64,000 nucleotides of DNA from Roseburia sp. Its GTDB lineage: Bacteria; Bacillota; Clostridia; Lachnospirales; Lachnospiraceae. Position 1 is the first letter of the stretch. The number at the start of each line of letters is the position of its first letter. The translations under genes and the position numbers were made by a program. The stretch is taken from NCBI GenBank assembly GCA_017937095.1, contig JAGBEG010000012.1, positions 104,101-168,100 of the forward strand. Reading direction: 5' to 3'. Of the stretch, positions 44,732-53,452 are shown in pieces. The notes beneath the pieces are model-generated. The model was not told where the DNA came from, did not search any database, and saw nothing but the letters and a program-made list of their open reading frames with translations.

Positions 44732-46747
44732 CTACTCTATATATGGAAAGAATACTTCACTCTTTCCCTTCTTGTCAAACATATTATTGTACTGCAAAAT
44801 CTCATAATCGCGTATCCACTCGGCTTCTTCCCCCTGCGCATCCTCGATGTGGATAAAGCATCCCTCTGTCTTCGAGTAATAGCCTCTGGAGTTTATTGCA
44901 GGAACGACCTCCATCATATCAGCAAGGAACTGGTTGTAGGCTGGCAGTTCGATTCCCGCGCGCTCCAACGCCATCGTAGAGAGAAAATCAAGGCTGGTGA
45001 TTTCCACCTCTTCCTCTTCGCTCTCATAATTCGTCCAGATGAAAAACGGTACGGTATAAAGCGCTTCCAGTTCATCCTCGGTCAGACCGGAAAGCCCCTT
45101 GCCGTTTAAATACGGATAGAAGCTTGAGGAAAGGCTTGGCTGGTGATCCCCGAAAAAGACGATTTCCACCGGTTCATCCACGTTTTCAAAATAAGAAATC
45201 AGATATTCCAGCGCCGAATCACTTTCGTGCACTAAAGAAAGATATTGATTTACGTCCGGGTAATTGATTCCGAGCGCGCGCACCTGTTCGTTGAAGTTCT
45301 CATATTTCTCTGTATAACCGCCATGGTTCTGCATGGAAATACTCATGATAAATAAGTCTTCATTTGCCGCCCGGCTCTCGTAACGTTCCACGATGCTCTC
45401 GTACAGTTCCTGATCCGTGATATATTCGCGCAGTATCTTCGTCTGATCGAAATCGTCGATGAAATGCATCTCGTCAAATCCCATATCCGGGTAGACGACA
45501 TTCCGGCTCCACCCTGTCTCATAGTAGGGGTGCATCGCCACACAGGTATAACCCTCATTCTTAAGGTTCGACACGATGGAAGTCGGCGTATCGGAAATGT
45601 ACTGCTGGTACACGACAGAACCGCTCGGCAGAAATGCCATCGAATTTCCGGTCATAAACTCCCATTCGGAGTTCGGTGTCTTTGCGCCAAATACCGAAGA
45701 GAGCGCATAGCCGCGAATCGTATTTTCTGTCAGGGACTCATAGAACGGCGCGACCTCCATATTCGTCGCAAGCTCCCCCACAACGCTAAGGTCAGCGTAG
45801 GACTCACTCATGACTACAATAATCGTCGGTCTCTTATCCGGCGTCCGGGACACTGCATCCGCGCCGTCCTCCGCCGCTGTCTCTTCCTCATTTCCCGTCG
45901 CCGCATCCGCGTTGTCTGCCTCCGGCGTCTTCGCATCCGTACCGCCGGAATACCGCTCCTCTAACGCTGCGACCGCCTCCGCAGAATAGCCCTCCGGTTC
46001 GCCAATGAAGCTGTCCCGGATGCTAAGTACAAAATTCAGGATATATCCGTTGCGGTAGCTTCCCTTCTGCTCCCACGTCTCTGTCACGACATACTCCGTC
46101 TTATTTCCTATGTATACACAGCTTAGTATCACAAGCGATACCAGGACCGCAGACATCCAGATCCGCTTCTCCACCGATACGTGCAGCTTGCGCACAAGCG
46201 CCACGTAAAGCGTAGACAGCAGGATGACATAGCCCGCCCTGTCATCCATGACAAATTCATAATTTCCCGCGACGGAAAGTCCCGTCTGAATCGACTTTAA
46301 ATCACTGAAAATAAATTCATTTCCACGAAACAGATACACAAAATAGTTAATTCCTGCAACGCTCATCAGAAAAATATGGGAAATCAGGCAGGTAAGCCCC
46401 GCATTGTTCGTACAGAGCTGCACCACCAGGAACACCACAAGACAGCAGATGACGTTAAGAAGCATCTTCTCATCGGAAATCTTCGCCCGAAGCTCTGCGT
46501 CAAGCAGGAGATACTGCACATGATATGCCGTAAAAATACCGCCCGACCCAAGCATAAGCGCCGTCCACAGCCAGGAGAGCTTCTTGGGCAATTCGATTTC
46601 AAGACTCTTGACGAAAAAATAGCATACGCCAAAGCCAAGCAGCGCAGCAGCGGAAAATCCGATTTTCCAGAACAAAACGGATGCCAGAATCATCGCGATT
46701 GCCAGCCTGCCGACATTTCCCTTATCAAAATACAATCTTACTTTCAC
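44732..46747 (-). CDS. LTA synthase-family membrane sulfatase
   Basis: 671 residues. Five to six membrane helices fill the first 215 residues, then a linker rich in Ala, Glu and Asp (about 270-305). The catalytic domain outside the membrane starts with PTIIVVMSESYADLSVVG. The threonine nucleophile is in GAKTPNSEWEFMTG near residue 355 and the metal site in VFFGDHQPSLSS near 545. These enzymes move glycerol phosphate from phosphatidylglycerol to lipoteichoic acid or similar acceptors. I choose the GTG at 46747, with GGAG seven bases upstream; another GTG is at 46768. Confidence 0.9.
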   Translation of the reverse strand: MKVRLYFDKGNVGRLAIAMILASVLFWKIGFSAAALLGFGVCYFFVKSLEIELPKKLSWLWTALMLGSGGIFTAYHVQYLLLDAELRAKISDEKMLLNVICCLVVFLVVQLCTNNAGLTCLISHIFLMSVAGINYFVYLFRGNEFIFSDLKSIQTGLSVAGNYEFVMDDRAGYVILLSTLYVALVRKLHVSVEKRIWMSAVLVSLVILSCVYIGNKTEYVVTETWEQKGSYRNGYILNFVLSIRDSFIGEPEGYSAEAVAALEERYSGGTDAKTPEADNADAATGNEEETAAEDGADAVSRTPDKRPTIIVVMSESYADLSVVGELATNMEVAPFYESLTENTIRGYALSSVFGAKTPNSEWEFMTGNSMAFLPSGSVVYQQYISDTPTSIVSNLKNEGYTCVAMHPYYETGWSRNVVYPDMGFDEMHFIDDFDQTKILREYITDQELYESIVERYESRAANEDLFIMSISMQNHGGYTEKYENFNEQVRALGINYPDVNQYLSLVHESDSALEYLISYFENVDEPVEIVFFGDHQPSLSSSFYPYLNGKGLSGLTEDELEALYTVPFFIWTNYESEEEEVEITSLDFLSTMALERAGIELPAYNQFLADMMEVVPAINSRGYYSKTEGCFIHIEDAQGEEAEWIRDYEILQYNNMFDKKGKSEVFFPYIE

Positions 46748-46926
46748 GTTCCATCTCCATTTATCCACAAGCCAAAAGCTGGTGTAAACCTTTTATTTTA
46801 CACATTTTTTACATGCCAACGTTAATTTTATCATTACTTGCGTTTTTGTCAATTTTCCAATGATTAAAGTTTTCTTAACAACGCCCATGCGCAGCTGTGC
46901 CGGACACGCATCATTGCGCGAAGCGC

Positions 46927-46965
46927 TTTTTATGCAATAGGACGCAATTTCCTATTGCATAAAAA
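46927..46965. repeat. Perfect inverted repeat flanked by T and A runs
   Basis: TTTTTATGCAATAGG and its complement, separated by nine bases. On either strand the T run is before the stem and the A run after it, so it is not an ordinary terminator. It abuts the real terminator of the next gene. Function unknown. Confidence 0.75.
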
Positions 46966-47022
46966 AGGACTGCCGTATGAAAAATCATCCGCAATTAATG
47001 CTGATTCTTCATACAACAGTCC
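46961..47022 (-). terminator. Terminator of the radical SAM/flippase-like operon
   Basis: Read leftward, GGACTG-TT-GTATGAA pairs with TTCATAC-GG-CAGTCC, followed by T6. It lies 12 bases after the stop codon at 47034. Confidence 0.8.
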
Positions 47023-47033
47023 CCGGATTCTCC

Positions 47034-48050
47034 TTATGCATTGGCAAAGCCTGTCTGCTTCTTTCGGATTCTCCTTCCGATTACAACAACGCCGCCGACC
47101 ACAAACGGGAACACGAAGGTTCCGAAACGGTACAGCAGTGAAGCGGAACCTGCAAGCCCGGTTCCCGCAATACCGGAAAAGAGCGCCGTGAATACAAATT
47201 CCGTCGAGCCGATTCCCGCAGGCGCCGGAATCACCGCCGCGAGCATCACAGACAGCGACGTGACCGCCATGGTCTGAAGCGCCGTCACGTCCGCCGCGCC
47301 GCGGAAGACCAGATACGGCATTGCATACCAGAATACAAATTTTATCAGATTCAAGCCAATGGTCCCTGCAACGAGACGCTTTTTCCCAAGCAGATGCTTC
47401 GATGCTTCCTCCAGCATCCGGCACTGTTCCCGCAGCATCTGAACTGATGCGTCGAAGCGTCCCCTGCATTTTCCATTCACAAAATCCAATATGATAAAGA
47501 TTATCCTGTGAAACTGCGCCGAGCAGCTAAACAGGATCAAAAAAGCCGTAATCACGAGCGTCACCGCATACCCGGCGGCAAGCAGCCACATATACTCTCC
47601 GAAATGCGCGCACATATAATTCCAGTTCAGCGCAAACAGAATCATCGAGAAAATCGCAATGCTGATCTTATGAAATGCATATTGCAGCATATACAGCCCG
47701 AAGCTCTCCGAGTACTTCACGCCATGCTCCCCCAGGTATACAATTGCCGCGATACCCGAGCCGCTTCCCAGCGTCGCCACGCGATAGAATGAACAGAAAA
47801 ACGCATTCGTGATTCCCATTCCATACGTAAAATCCGGCTGATACTGCTTTGCAAGCAGCGTCGTGATAACGCCCTCGATCACATGATAGACGACAGTCAT
47901 TGCACAGATTCCTGCAATGACCGCCGGCGTCGTCTGTTTCAATTGTTCTAAAATCGGTCCCGCCAGATCACGGAACGTATAAATAATCGCTCCTACGATT
48001 ACAAGCACAAAGACCCATCTTAAAATCTGCTTTTTCGTTTTGCTAATCAC
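47034..48050 (-). CDS. Lysylphosphatidylglycerol synthase TM-region (UPF0104/YbhN) protein
   Basis: 338 residues with eight membrane helices, GTG start with GAGGC six bases upstream. The region PAPAGIGSTEFVFTALF near residue 270 is the characteristic motif of this family, which covers the flippase half of MprF and free-standing relatives. The MprF synthase domain is absent, so it should not aminoacylate lipid by itself; lipid translocation is a reasonable guess. It begins nine bases after the radical SAM gene and is coupled with it. Confidence 0.88.
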   Translation of the reverse strand: MISKTKKQILRWVFVLVIVGAIIYTFRDLAGPILEQLKQTTPAVIAGICAMTVVYHVIEGVITTLLAKQYQPDFTYGMGITNAFFCSFYRVATLGSGSGIAAIVYLGEHGVKYSESFGLYMLQYAFHKISIAIFSMILFALNWNYMCAHFGEYMWLLAAGYAVTLVITAFLILFSCSAQFHRIIFIILDFVNGKCRGRFDASVQMLREQCRMLEEASKHLLGKKRLVAGTIGLNLIKFVFWYAMPYLVFRGAADVTALQTMAVTSLSVMLAAVIPAPAGIGSTEFVFTALFSGIAGTGLAGSASLLYRFGTFVFPFVVGGVVVIGRRIRKKQTGFANA

Positions 48051-48059
48051 AATCGCCTC

Positions 48060-49457
48060 TTATTTCTTTTTAAAGTTCGTGTAACCCTTCTGATGATAAG
48101 GATGCTCACTCCAGAGCTTATCTGCCGTTTCTTTCCACTCACATGCATATTCCATGCACTTGCCGCACAGATGCTCTACCGGCTCCTCTTCCTCTACGTC
48201 CGTAGAGTGTGCGCCCGTCTCCTTCACCATCCGCTGTAAAATCTCAGGATTCTCAAGCATCGGGCACGGTCTTAACATATTCTCATTAAACGGCTGTCCG
48301 TCTCTGTACGCCATGAACAACGGCTGCTTTAAGCACTCAAGCAGAGATTTCTCCCGGATATTCGCACCGGAATAATGGATAAATACACACGGCTCCACAT
48401 CGCCCTTCGGGTTGATATGGCAGTAGTTTCTTCCCCCTGCGATACAGCCTCCGACATATTCGCCGTCGTTCTGGAAGTCCATGACGAAGATTTCCTTGCC
48501 GCCTGTAAATCCGCGCACCTCGCGAATCCTGTGATAAATATATTCTCTCTGCTCTTTGGTCGGCATCAGCTCCGGCGACGCGTTCATTCCGACCGGCATC
48601 AGATGGAAATACCACGCAAAGCGGCTTCCATGCTCGATTAAAAGATCGAAAAACTCGTCGGATGTAACGGCATCCATGTTTTTACGAGTATAGCATACGC
48701 TGTTACCAAAAATCAATCCGTTTTCATGCAGTAAATCCATTGCACGAATAACTTTCTCATAAACGCCCTCGCCGCGTCTGAAATCATTTGCATCCTCAAA
48801 TCCTTCCAGGCTGATGGATAAGGACAAATTACCCACGCGCTTCATCTCGTCGCAGAACGCCTGATCGACCAGCGTACCGTTGGTATAACAATGAAATGCA
48901 CATTCGTTGTGCTTTTCACAGAGCTTTATAATGTCCGCCTTGCGCACGAGCGGTTCTCCGCCTGTCATCATGTAGAAATAGATTCCAAGCTCCTTGCCCT
49001 GCGTAACGATATTGTCAAGCTCTTCAAATGTAAGGTTTAACTTGTGACCGTACTCAGCCGCCCAGCATCCGGTACAGTGCAGATTGCAGGCGCTCGTCGG
49101 ATCCATCAGAATCAGCCATGGAATATTGCAGTTATGTACTTCCCTCATTTTACGGATCGTCTTTGTTCCTAAGAACGCCGCCTGAAAACCAAGATTCAGC
49201 GCTGTCATCTTCGCGACATGCGGATCCGTTTCATCGAGAAGACGGTTCACATAGCGCATCCACTTGTTATCCGGATCCTGAATCATCTTTCTCGCGCCCT
49301 CGTAAGACTCCTTGTTGAAATTATCTCCCATGAATTTCTCTGCAAGATCAACAATCTGTAAGAGTCCCTTCTCACGGTCCTTATTCAGTTTCTTTAACGC
49401 TACGTCCACTGCTGCTCCAAATGCTTTTCTCTCCACTGTCTGTGCTAAATTCGCCAT
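48060..49457 (-). CDS. Radical SAM/SPASM-like protein
   Basis: 465 residues from the ATG at 49457 with GGAGG ten bases upstream. The iron-sulfur site is CNLHCTGCW (CxxxCxxC) near residue 125, and the SAM-binding MMTGGEPLVRK follows near 163. Three or more further cysteines lie near 335-350 (GGCIAGGRNYCHIN, VEPCVF) and near the end (CGKCMEYAC), as in SPASM auxiliary clusters. A 110-residue N-terminal helical extension precedes the barrel and is not typical of short radical SAM enzymes. The substrate is unknown. It pairs with the UPF0104 membrane gene, so a lipid or cell-envelope substrate is possible. Confidence 0.88.
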   Translation of the reverse strand: MANLAQTVERKAFGAAVDVALKKLNKDREKGLLQIVDLAEKFMGDNFNKESYEGARKMIQDPDNKWMRYVNRLLDETDPHVAKMTALNLGFQAAFLGTKTIRKMREVHNCNIPWLILMDPTSACNLHCTGCWAAEYGHKLNLTFEELDNIVTQGKELGIYFYMMTGGEPLVRKADIIKLCEKHNECAFHCYTNGTLVDQAFCDEMKRVGNLSLSISLEGFEDANDFRRGEGVYEKVIRAMDLLHENGLIFGNSVCYTRKNMDAVTSDEFFDLLIEHGSRFAWYFHLMPVGMNASPELMPTKEQREYIYHRIREVRGFTGGKEIFVMDFQNDGEYVGGCIAGGRNYCHINPKGDVEPCVFIHYSGANIREKSLLECLKQPLFMAYRDGQPFNENMLRPCPMLENPEILQRMVKETGAHSTDVEEEEPVEHLCGKCMEYACEWKETADKLWSEHPYHQKGYTNFKKK

Positions 49458-49733
49458 AATCTTAATCCTCCGTTTTTCCCTCATATAATCGCTTTTTCCT
49501 AACTGAAAGTATAGGAAAATATGTTCTTTATTTACATATGCAATGCAATTCGAGTGTTGCCATCAAATATACATTTTCGTTGATTTGTCTATCATCCGGC
49601 TACATTGTATGAATTTTGAATATCTTAATGCTACATTACATAGTTTTCATTACTACACCATAACATAATACACCTTTTTCTAAGTATTTACAAAATGTTT
49701 TATTACTTTTTTCTTAATTCTTACCTCTCCTTC

Positions 49734-49762
49734 TTAACACCTTTTCGAAAAGCGGGTATACT
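49734..49762 (+). promoter_or_regulatory. Promoter of the zinc phospholipase gene
   Basis: TTAACA 49734-49739, 17 bases, TATACT 49757-49762. The 280 bases between the radical SAM start and this promoter are AT-rich; I see no gene in them. Confidence 0.7.
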
Positions 49763-49790
49763 CTAACTATACGAAAGGAGGGGCTTCCAC

Positions 49791-50756
49791 ATGCCTGGCT
49801 TTGTTACTCACTATATCTTTGGAAGGGAAACTTATCGTAAACTCAAATGCAATCCGCAGAAAAAAAATCTTTATTATAACCGCGCGGCATATGCGCTGGG
49901 GCTTCAGGGACCGGATTTATTTTTCTTCTATCTTCCGTCCTATGCCCTGCACAGGACGAATTTAGGCTCTATTGCACACACCAGTGAAACACGCGCCTTT
50001 TTCATGGGGCTGATCGAAAGCTACTACCGGATTACAAACAGCGCCGACCGGGGCATTGCAGAAGCCTATCTGACCGGATTTCTCGGACACTATCTTCTTG
50101 ATACCGCATGCCACCCTTATATCTATGCGGCAACCCGCTACAACGGACGGGAAAAGGACTATTTCTGCCGTCACGCTTATCTGGAAACGGATATCGACAC
50201 CGCCCTCTTAGACTTAAAGCTTCACAAAAAGCCCTGTCAGTTTCATGCCGCAGATACCATTGCACTGACCCATCGTCAGGAAAAGGTCATTGCCCGGCTG
50301 CTCTACGACGCCTATCATTACGCTTTTCCGGGGCTGCTCATTCGAAAGAGTACCATGTGGGCGGGTATTTTTTCAATCCGTCTGGGCACGTGGATGCTTC
50401 ACGACGATTCCGGACAAAAAAAAGTGCTCTTCCGCTTTGCGGAAAAACACTTCCTTGGTTATCCTCTGTTCTCGCCGTTAATTCCGAGCGACACGCTCTT
50501 CTTCCGGACGGACCCGTTCAATCTGCGCCACGCCGCATGGACAAATCCGTGGGATTCCTCGCTCACCTCAACAACGAGTTTTTTTGAATTGTATGAGAAA
50601 GCACGCGCGCGCTATCTCGTACAGATGAAAAAGCTGTATGCACTGCTGCACGCTGCGCCGGATACCAGCCGCCAGCGAAAACTTCTCCGTGATTTTATGA
50701 AGGATTATCAGAATCTGTCTTTTCACAGCGGCCTCGACGTCTCCATTCCAAGCTGA
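49791..50756 (+). CDS. Zinc-dependent phospholipase C-family protein
   Basis: 321 residues without a signal peptide. The start MPGFVTHYIFGRETY and the pattern ALGLQGPDLFFFYLP, FLGHYLLDTACHPY and HAYLETDIDTALL match the Zn_dep_PLPC family. The histidines and aspartates at these places would bind zinc. Lacking an export signal, it may act on cytosolic lipids or be a house-cleaning hydrolase rather than a toxin. GGAGG lies 11 bases from the ATG. It is transcribed alone, divergent from the radical SAM gene. Confidence 0.88.
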   Translation: MPGFVTHYIFGRETYRKLKCNPQKKNLYYNRAAYALGLQGPDLFFFYLPSYALHRTNLGSIAHTSETRAFFMGLIESYYRITNSADRGIAEAYLTGFLGHYLLDTACHPYIYAATRYNGREKDYFCRHAYLETDIDTALLDLKLHKKPCQFHAADTIALTHRQEKVIARLLYDAYHYAFPGLLIRKSTMWAGIFSIRLGTWMLHDDSGQKKVLFRFAEKHFLGYPLFSPLIPSDTLFFRTDPFNLRHAAWTNPWDSSLTSTTSFFELYEKARARYLVQMKKLYALLHAAPDTSRQRKLLRDFMKDYQNLSFHSGLDVSIPS

Positions 50757-50826
50757 GACGTCCCGCGCCGCAGTTATCGCAGTTCCACAGCCAAAGCTGC
50801 CGCTTTCCGGCTTCCGCCCGCAGTTA

Positions 50827-51762
50827 TCACATCTGAAAAAATTCCCGGATCTGCCCTTCAATAATCTTCATCAGTCTGGTGCGCGCCTCCACGCTCGCCC
50901 ACGCAATATGCGGCGTAATAATCAGGCGTTTGCTGTCCTTGATCTGCCGCAGAGGATTGTCCTCGCTCATCGGCTCTGCCGCAAGCACATCCAGTCCTGC
51001 CGCGCCGATCGTGTGATTTAAGAGTGCGTCCGCAAGATCCTGTTCCACCACGATCTGCCCTCTTCCGAGATTCAAAAAGATTGCGGTGGATTTCATTTTG
51101 GCAAATGCCTTCGCATCCATCAAATCCTTCGTATTCTCATCAAGCGGCGCATGCACCGACACAATGTCAGACTCCGCGAGCAGGGTGTCAAAATCCACAC
51201 GCGTATACCCCGGCTCATCATGCGCACCCGAGGTCGAGTAATAAATTACGCGGCATCCGAACATTCCGGCAATATCCGCGACCCTTCGTCCAATCGCGCC
51301 CAATCCGATAATTCCCCATGTCATTCCCGAAAGCTCATGGAACGCCTCCGCAAAATGCGTGAACGTGACGTCTCCGACATAGCGCTCAGACTTTACATAA
51401 TCGTCATAATAGCGAAGCTTCTCAAGCAGATAAAACAACAGCGCAAATGTGTGCTGCGCCACCGTCTCCGTGGAATATCCCGCAACATTTCTCCACGCAA
51501 TTCCGCGCTCCTTAAGATATTCCTTATCAAGATTATTCGTGCCCGTCGCCGTCACGCACACAAGCTTTAAATGCTCCGCCTCGCCGATGGACGTCGCGTC
51601 GATCACCACTTTATTGATAATCACGACATCCGCGTCCCTTGTGCGCTCCCTTGCTTCCTGCGGCGTTGAAAAACCGTACTTGACGACTTCCCCAAGCTTC
51701 TCGTAACCCGAGAGATCAATATCCTCTCCAATGGTCTTTGCATCCAAAAATACAATCTTCAT
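50827..51762 (-). CDS. D-2-hydroxyacid dehydrogenase
   Basis: 311 residues. The NAD site is WGIIGLGAIGRRVADIA near residue 150. The catalytic arginine is in NLGRGQIVVE near 235, glutamate lies near 260 (LDVLAAEP) and histidine near 282 (ITPHIAWAS). The order and spacing are those of the hydroxypyruvate/glycerate dehydrogenase group. It reduces a 2-keto acid with NAD(P)H. The exact acid is not clear. Possible last gene of the nfeD-patatin transcription unit, about 75 bases after the patatin stop. Confidence 0.93.
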   Translation of the reverse strand: MKIVFLDAKTIGEDIDLSGYEKLGEVVKYGFSTPQEARERTRDADVVIINKVVIDATSIGEAEHLKLVCVTATGTNNLDKEYLKERGIAWRNVAGYSTETVAQHTFALLFYLLEKLRYYDDYVKSERYVGDVTFTHFAEAFHELSGMTWGIIGLGAIGRRVADIAGMFGCRVIYYSTSGAHDEPGYTRVDFDTLLAESDIVSVHAPLDENTKDLMDAKAFAKMKSTAIFLNLGRGQIVVEQDLADALLNHTIGAAGLDVLAAEPMSEDNPLRQIKDSKRLIITPHIAWASVEARTRLMKIIEGQIREFFQM

Positions 51763-51837
51763 CTATCCCATCCGTCCTTTCCGATGCGTTTGATCCACCC
51801 GTGCGCTCCTGCCCGGGAAGATCACGCGCTGCCCGCA

Positions 51838-52689
51838 TCAATCTGCCAGATATTTCCGCAGTGCGCCCATCTGTTCATCGGTAATGCGGCAGCCCTCGTC
51901 GTAAAGTCTGCGCAGCTTTATCGTGTCCGTCTCCGTCCTTCCCACGCCAAACAAGTCTTCCGGGGCAATGACGAATACCTTCCCCTGCCGCTCCAGTTCC
52001 TTCAGCCGCTCCATGCAGGCGTTATAACGCACGGGACGTGTCTCCAGCGCCTCCACGACCTTGGGATATTTCCGGTAAAGACTGTTCGTAATCTTTAAGG
52101 CACGCTCCGCTGTCTTGACATAACCGCGCTCTCTTGTCAGTACCACGAGCAGCTTATCGCATCCTTCCCCAAAAGCATGTTCATACGGGATGGAATCCGC
52201 GATTCCCCCATCCAGATAATAGTGTCTGCCAAGCTTCACCGGCTGAAACAGCACCGGGAGCGAGCAGCTCGCCACAAGAACATCCCGCATGTCCCTGCCG
52301 CGCGGCACTTCGACGTACTCCGCCGCTCCGGTGTGGATATTTGTCACGGCAGCCTCGACTTTTCCCGGATAGCGCTCAAAAGCGTCATAGTCAAAGGGAA
52401 TCAGTTCGTTCGGTACCTGTTCAAATACGAACTTTGTATTGTAGTATGCTTTCTCCTTCTTATTAAAAAGATGACGCACACCCATATATCGCTTATCCGC
52501 GATGTAATTCTCGATGACCTCAAGATTCCTGCCCTTCTGTCCCGACAGATAAGATACGCCATATGCGATTCCCGCCGATACGCCGATAAAATAATCCGGC
52601 ATAATTCCCTCTTCCAGAAGGACGTCCATAACTCCGCAGGAGAAAACCGTCCGGTTCGCTCCTCCTTCACATACAATTCCTAACTTCAT
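51838..52689 (-). CDS. Patatin-like phospholipase
   Basis: 283 residues. The oxyanion loop CEGGANRT, the nucleophile GVSAGIAYG (serine near residue 41) and the dyad aspartate in YYLDGGIADSIP near 162 are all intact. Patatin enzymes cleave acyl groups from membrane lipids. Its ATG overlaps the nfeD stop by four bases (ATGA), so they are translated together. A similar pair is known in Firmicutes, but its purpose is unclear. Confidence 0.92.
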   Translation of the reverse strand: MKLGIVCEGGANRTVFSCGVMDVLLEEGIMPDYFIGVSAGIAYGVSYLSGQKGRNLEVIENYIADKRYMGVRHLFNKKEKAYYNTKFVFEQVPNELIPFDYDAFERYPGKVEAAVTNIHTGAAEYVEVPRGRDMRDVLVASCSLPVLFQPVKLGRHYYLDGGIADSIPYEHAFGEGCDKLLVVLTRERGYVKTAERALKITNSLYRKYPKVVEALETRPVRYNACMERLKELERQGKVFVIAPEDLFGVGRTETDTIKLRRLYDEGCRITDEQMGALRKYLAD

Positions 52690-53150
52690 TCCTTTGCCTC
52701 GCCCTGCATATGCGGCATAAGCTCACTTTCCACGACATACATAGTCACACCACGGATTTCCCTGACCTTTACAATCGTTCCCGCCTCGAACCTTTTGCCG
52801 TCCTCGTAAGCCCTTGCCGTCCATTCCTGTCCCTTATATACTGCTGTTCCTGTTCCCTTTAAATTGTCGACCGTCTCTGTCAGACATACATTCTCATCAA
52901 TCGCCTGCTCGTAATTCGTCTTCGTCAGATGCGGTTTAAAATACTTAAGCGCCCATGGTCTCGTAAAGCATACGAGAATCACCGACACCGCCACGAACAC
53001 GATGAACTGTCCGACCGGACCAATTCCAACCAGACTGCAGAGCAGCGCTGCCAGCGCGCCGCCAGCAAACCAGATCGACGTCAGACCTACGGTCAGGATT
53101 TCAACTACTGCAAAAATAATAATCAACGCAATCCACACTATCGCTTCCAT
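52686..53150 (-). CDS. NfeD-family membrane protein
   Basis: 154 residues from the ATG at 53150, preceded by AAGGAGG. Two or three helices (IVWIALIIIFAVVEILTVG; ALAALLCSLVGIGPVGQFIV) are followed by an OB-fold tail of about 70 residues with GTAVYKGQEWTARAYEDGK, the NfeD domain. NfeD proteins usually assist flotillins or other membrane microdomain proteins; no flotillin gene is in the window. The frame extends upstream to 53222, but without a ribosome site. Confidence 0.9.
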   Translation of the reverse strand: MEAIVWIALIIIFAVVEILTVGLTSIWFAGGALAALLCSLVGIGPVGQFIVFVAVSVILVCFTRPWALKYFKPHLTKTNYEQAIDENVCLTETVDNLKGTGTAVYKGQEWTARAYEDGKRFEAGTIVKVREIRGVTMYVVESELMPHMQGEAKE

Positions 53151-53199
53151 ATTCGTTCCCCTCCTTAAATCTATGAAGTAATTCGCCATATCAATTTTT

Positions 53200-53362
53200 C
53201 GGATTGGCACCGCAGTGCGCATTCGGGAGCATAGCTTCCTTGTGCGGCAGCTTCGCTGACGCTTGGGCTATTCGCCCTATCAGGACAGACAAAGACACCC
53301 TCACCAGCAAGCTGTCGGTTTGTCTTTCCCTGCCCCGACACTGCTCATTGCCTACGCGGACA
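53200..53362 (-). other. Structured leader or intergenic repeat upstream of nfeD
   Basis: A TATAAT box on the minus strand (53367-53362) should start a long leader for nfeD. Inside are several perfect short hairpins: AAAGACA/TGTCTTT, GGGC-GAATA-GCCC, CAGC-GAA-GCTG and GCAC-TGCG-GTGC. No open frame is present. It could be a regulatory RNA, or a member of an interspersed repeat family. I do not recognise it as a named riboswitch. Confidence 0.5.
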
Positions 53363-53394
53363 TTATAACATATGTATTTTTTGTTTTCTACGGT

Positions 53395-53421
53395 TAATTA
53401 TAGGGGCAATCTCGCCGAAAC
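53395..53421 (+). promoter_or_regulatory. Possible sigma-28 (flagellar) promoter
   Basis: TAATTATA, 11 bases, GCCGAAAC, compared with the consensus TAAAGTTT-N11-GCCGATAA. The -10 part matches at six of eight positions; the -35 part is weak. It lies 31 bases before the start of a FliD-like gene. Confidence 0.35.
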
Positions 53422-53452
53422 ATATAAGAGAAATTATCGGGGAGGAATGGCT

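Noticed and set aside
46927-46965. Rho-independent terminator
   Set aside because: The T run is on the wrong side of the stem on both strands; the real terminator is the neighbouring hairpin at 46961-47022.
47034-49457. Hopanoid pathway pair (HpnH/HpnL-like)
   Set aside because: The radical SAM protein lacks HpnH length and motif pattern, and no squalene-hopene cyclase or other hpn gene is present.
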